Assembly (NCBI GenBank): GCA_947034885.2
Contig: OX344753.2
Location: 23,390,347 to 23,454,346, forward strand
DNA: 64,000 nt
From: Thuidium tamariscinum
Lineage: Eukaryota > Streptophyta > Bryopsida > Hypnales > Thuidiaceae
Reading direction: 5' to 3'
Of the stretch, positions 60,140 to 64,000 are shown piece by piece. The notes under the pieces are model-generated. The model saw only the letters and a list, made by a program, of their open reading frames with translations. It did not search any database and was not told where the DNA came from. Every line of letters begins with the position of its first letter. The first letter of the stretch is position 1. The translations under genes and the position numbers were made by a program.

Positions 60140-62218
60140 ATTACATCTTCATCAAAGATAGAATAGAAGAGAAGGTGTTGAGAGAAACAATGGTTAAGGT
60201 ATGCGCACCTACAATCATCATTCATTACAATTGAACATATATATTATTTAGTAAAATAAAAATGATTTAAAATAGATCTTATTGGCAATTGAAATAGGAT
60301 TCCAACGCACTCTAAGATGCATTCCATGAACCCAAAATGAATAATTTATGATTTTCAAAAGTCTACTTCTACAAGTACTAAAAACTAATACTAACTTCTT
60401 ACACACTCTAATGTCTTTGTAGTATATATCTTGTAGAATGAATATTTAGGTTTTTGTGATATTTATGAAGTTTTTGTTAAAATGTAGGTGTTGTATTTTA
60501 GGCATTCATTTGTTAATTACAAGCATATTAAATACCTTAGTTATAAATTAGGTTCCTTTTATCAAATAGTAGATTCAAAATGACATTTTTAGGTGAAGCA
60601 TCAATTCGAAAAACATTTATTTCAATTAAAATTGTAAGGAATAATGTATATTGAAACTTTTAAATATTGTTCCAAATTGTATTCAATTTTTCCTCCCACA
60701 CTATACCAAAGGTTGAATTAAGGTCCATGTTGGATAAAAGATCAATCCACACAAGGTATTTTTTCTGATGAAGTTTTTATCAATTTTAATTCTTGATTAG
60801 ATGACATTTTTATCCTATAAATACCTCATTTTCATATGAATCAAATAGATAGTGGATTCACCAATGTTACATGCTAACTTCTTCAAAGTTTTGTCTTTGA
60901 AAAAGCTATAATAAATTCATTGTGTGTCCAAAATTCATGCAACCGCTTCTCAAATTTGCATTCATAGTAGAATTTGTCATAAGGTGACCTTGAGTTTGTA
61001 ACATGGATTTTAGAAGGAGGTTTAACTAAGAATAGTATTAAAAAAACACAACACCAAATTCTATTGGCCCCTAGTTTTGGTGCTTCAAAAGAGATTCATC
61101 TTATGTTTTTCTCAAAATTTGGCTCTTGGTCCCTCATTGCACACTCTTTACAATTAACTCTAAGTATGGGAAGCAACTCATTCGAAATCACCTTTCATTT
61201 TTGCATTGTAGGGTTTTGTCTTCCTATGCAATGAAGATTAGTAGAAATTAACTATGGCGCAATTTCCAATAAGGTTTTGGTGCATTAGGGTTGGCTACAA
61301 GTCTCTCAATATTGCAACTAACCCTTAGTTAGAAATAAGAAGACCTATTTGACCAATGTGGAATAAAGACAATCTTCAACTAGAAAATTCATGGTAGTTT
61401 TGTTGTGGGAAATAAATTTTTGAAAAATTATGGAATCCTTTTCAAATCTATTTCTATACATGGACAAATTTTCCCCTTAAGATATGTTCAATTGCTTAAG
61501 TGACTAGAAATGGGTTACCTACCTTAAAACACCAACACCTACAACCATCAATTTAAGGGTTTTGAACATGATTTCTGTTTATAAACATCCAAGAAATTAT
61601 TGGACCCTATTAGCAAGAAAAAAATAACTTCATTGCACTTTCAAATGTATTATTTGGACACTCTGAATGAAAGTTGTGAATTTTTAAAGAGCTGACTATG
61701 AATGCACCTAATGAGTTCACTACTTACACTTATACCAGGGTCTAATTTTCAAATGTAGGACATCCTTGTAATCACATCTATTCTTTTCCCAAGACATTCC
61801 AAGATTTAAGAGGATCTGTGCCTGTGGGTACAGTGAGTGCTGCTAAAATTCTTCGTTACCCGCCTTCGTCTTGCATGCCAGTTCGGTTTTAGGCGCAATT
61901 CCCTTAGACATCCATGACCGTCTCCTCCCAAGAGGCTCGCACGGTATTGCATACTCGGAACCTATGACCACTGGGCGCCAAGAGCATTTGACAAGAAGCG
62001 GGAACTATGATTAGTGAGGCTCACCATCTGGGCGTGAATGTGAAGTTTGTTTCGACTGTTGTAGCACGAACTCGAGCTTTGTGTGGGCTTTGGGATTTCT
62101 GTCTGTTTCGAAGGAAATTCGGGACCCTGGCAAGGGGAGCTGCGGCAATTCGTCAGTTTCGTGTGCAGCGTCCGATGGATGATATGGTTCGGATTTAGGG
62201 TTATCGGTGGTGCCGGAA
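60140..62218. other. AT-rich spacer, then promoter/leader of the SKA2 homologue
   Basis: 60140-61800 shows no gene or element. From ~61810 the GC rises; this should be the promoter and leader of the next gene. An upstream open frame (ATG 62007, stop ending 62198) lies in another frame, 20 bases before the main ATG. Confidence 0.45.
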
Positions 62219-64000
62219 ATGGAGACAGGATTTTGTGGCGTCGATAGTGGTTTTCAGGGCGCAATCAAGACGTTGGATTCTCATTTTGCTATGGCGGATG
62301 CTGTCCTACAGGTAGATTAGTTCAATCGTGTTTCGGAATTCTGCTGAGAGAAGTGAACGTGATTTAATTTAGTGTGCACACAAGTTTAGAGAGATGCAGG
62401 GAGGTGTTCAGAAGTGTATAGTCTATCCTCTCGCATATCGCGAAGGCTTGTCTGATCTGTGTTGGTGAAGTCTTTTGATTTTCATCCCCTAAAGAAGACT
62501 GAGAGTAATGTTGAGAGAAATATGTCCATGACTTTAGCTGATTTCAGTATGTAATTTTGAAAGTACAAGCAGAGTTGATTTTTTTCCTTGGAAAGCGAAT
62601 GGAAGTCGTAAATTATCTATCAATCAATCAGTTCTAATTTTGGAGCATTTTTGTAATCTCTTTGATTTTTCAAAATCAGGACTGTAGATGTACTTGAAGT
62701 ATCACATAGGTGTATGTCATTCATGGGCGTCTTTTGAATAATCTATGAAATGACCCAAACTATAAAATCAGAGTCTCTTCTACCCCTTATAATTATGATG
62801 CAACGTTGTTCTGTTTGGTAACACTTCACCAGACCCTCTATGTCATAATTTTAGAAGGTAACGGAATTTTGTATCTGTCTTAGTGAGGCTGCTCATACAA
62901 TGGAAAGTGCACTGGTGTATGACTACTATTTGCACTTCACGATTATTATCAACAGTTGTTTTGTTTGGATTCTCACATTTGTTCCATGTTTCGAACGTGC
63001 AGCTCGTGAATAACAAATTGGAGAATGAGTTTGAACTTACTTATCCAGGCAATGTAAGCAGGTTCTCATCCTGCCTTATACTAGCCTTTGTTAATTGTAA
63101 TTCTCATTGGACGCTCTTATCATTTCTCTCTTGGTTGCACGCAAATCAGGCAAATCCTCTGAAGTTACTTGCCCGCGCGAAGAGATTGCAGGACGAGCTT
63201 CCGCTGCTCAGAGAGGAATGTGACAAGCTGTTAGCTGCCAAACAGGTTATCTTCTGAATACACTATCTCTGTATACAGTGTGAGACACTCTTTGAAACAG
63301 CGACAACCATTTTACCCTCTTGGAAGTTCCAAGTCACGTTCTCCCTGATACAGGAGAATGTAGTTTATGGCAGCCATCTCGTTCGTTAACATGGCTTCAA
63401 ACGTTGGAAACGGGAATTGATTTGCAGGATCTTATAGACTCTGTGAGAACTACTGTGTTGAAAAACAGACAACTATTATCTCAATTACAAGCTCGGTCCG
63501 GTCTCCCCGTGAGTAGTGACGCAGACGATCCAGTCTACTCATCATTTCTGAAGGTGAAAGACTCATTGCCTCTATTGGCCTGTCGGTCAGATTCTCACAG
63601 GCATGCTTCTTTTCTTGAGGCAAGACTTGGATTGCCTTCACTTCTGCATAATCGTTTTTCTCTTTAATTTTGCAACTGACCTCTCTTTTTGCGTGTATGC
63701 TAGACCCTCGAGGAGTGGGATCAACAGATGGAAATGGTATCAGGTAAGCAGACATTGCTTTCATTTGCATTTGCTCTATTCATATTTTCAATGGTGATCA
63801 TTCCAGTGGTGCTTGTGCCTGTGTCCTAACCGCTCTTAATTTGAGAAACCAAGCCATTAGTGCTAAATATACATGCTTGAGAGTGATTACATTTGATGTG
63901 ACATCTAATGTTCTTAAGCGTTCTTTAATTCATGATATTGACAATGCTTGTGACTTTTTCGAATGCAGTCACAGAGAACCAGCAATTTGCTCATCCCGAT
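62219..64000 (+). CDS. SKA2 (FAM33A) homologue, kinetochore protein, 3' end outside window
   Basis: Six exons are visible: 62219-62311, 63003-63053, 63150-63245, 63428-63553, 63704-63743 and 63969 to the window edge. All have GT-AG borders and stay in frame, giving 146 residues so far. SKA2 is the small coiled-coil subunit of the Ska complex, which ties kinetochores to spindle microtubules with SKA1 and SKA3. The matching order of features is: an N-terminal helix (IKTLDSHFAMADAVL), the SKA2-typical NKLENEFELTYPGN (compare RLEYEIKTNHP in animals), ANPLKLLARAKRLQDELP, then DLIDSVRTTVLKNRQLLSQL. Nearly all of it should be helical. A 63-codon upstream frame might affect translation. The assignment rests on remembered family features, not on an alignment; the C-terminus is cut off by the window. 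Confidence 0.75.

Overview
This is nuclear DNA of a land plant. The genes have several GT-AG introns, and two of them (the mitochondrial complex I subunit NDUFA9 and an A-type cytochrome P450) have clear plant relatives. Between them lie long AT-rich stretches filled with DNA transposons, foldback elements and retrotransposon debris. Gene density is low: four credible host genes in 64 kb, each a relatively GC-rich island. The spherulin/germin-like cupin and the style of the P450 suggest a non-seed plant (bryophyte or lycophyte), but that is inference and I cannot name a species. I see nothing prokaryotic, no CRISPR array and no complete tRNA or rRNA gene.

Layout. 1.5-3.7 kb is a broken hAT transposase followed by a 64-bp tandem repeat. 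4.8-12 kb is a mosaic of TTAA-flanked, CACTA-like and GGGTGATTGC elements. A secreted germin-like cupin (3 exons, 225 aa) lies at 13.6-15.0 kb. 15.2-22.9 kb is more transposon mosaic, including two ~174-bp tandem-repeat loci in the window. The NDUFA9 homologue (11 exons, 406 aa, minus strand) occupies 23.6-26.5 kb. 29.4-36.7 kb holds retroelement remains: an LTR, a gag-like reading frame with two stops, and an unidentified broken frame. A CYP71-clan P450 (4 exons, 518 aa) lies at 40.8-45.7 kb and carries the same MITE family in introns 1 and 2. 45.9-49.9 kb is a large CACTA-type element with a TTAA element inside it. 53.3-58.2 kb is a pogo-like transposase cut by a three-level nest of insertions. 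The window ends in the first six exons of a kinetochore SKA2 homologue (62.2-64.0 kb).

Host genes: the four do unrelated jobs (cell-wall/extracellular cupin, mitochondrial complex I, membrane-bound oxidation, chromosome segregation) and do not form a cluster. The coherent story is the mobile DNA. Reading both ends of each repeat gives several families with matching target-site duplications. (1) A family with TIR GGGTGATTGCAAGAAAC, about nine copies, with five perfect 4-bp target duplications of varied sequence. (2) TTAA-flanked elements with ends CCCCTAAA, resembling piggyBac-type non-autonomous elements. (3) CACTA/CATTA elements with 3-bp duplications. The first family fits neither transposase seen in the window (hAT makes 8-bp and pogo TA duplications) and is the best candidate for something undescribed. 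All exon models and element boundaries were read by eye; none has been tested by alignment or transcripts.
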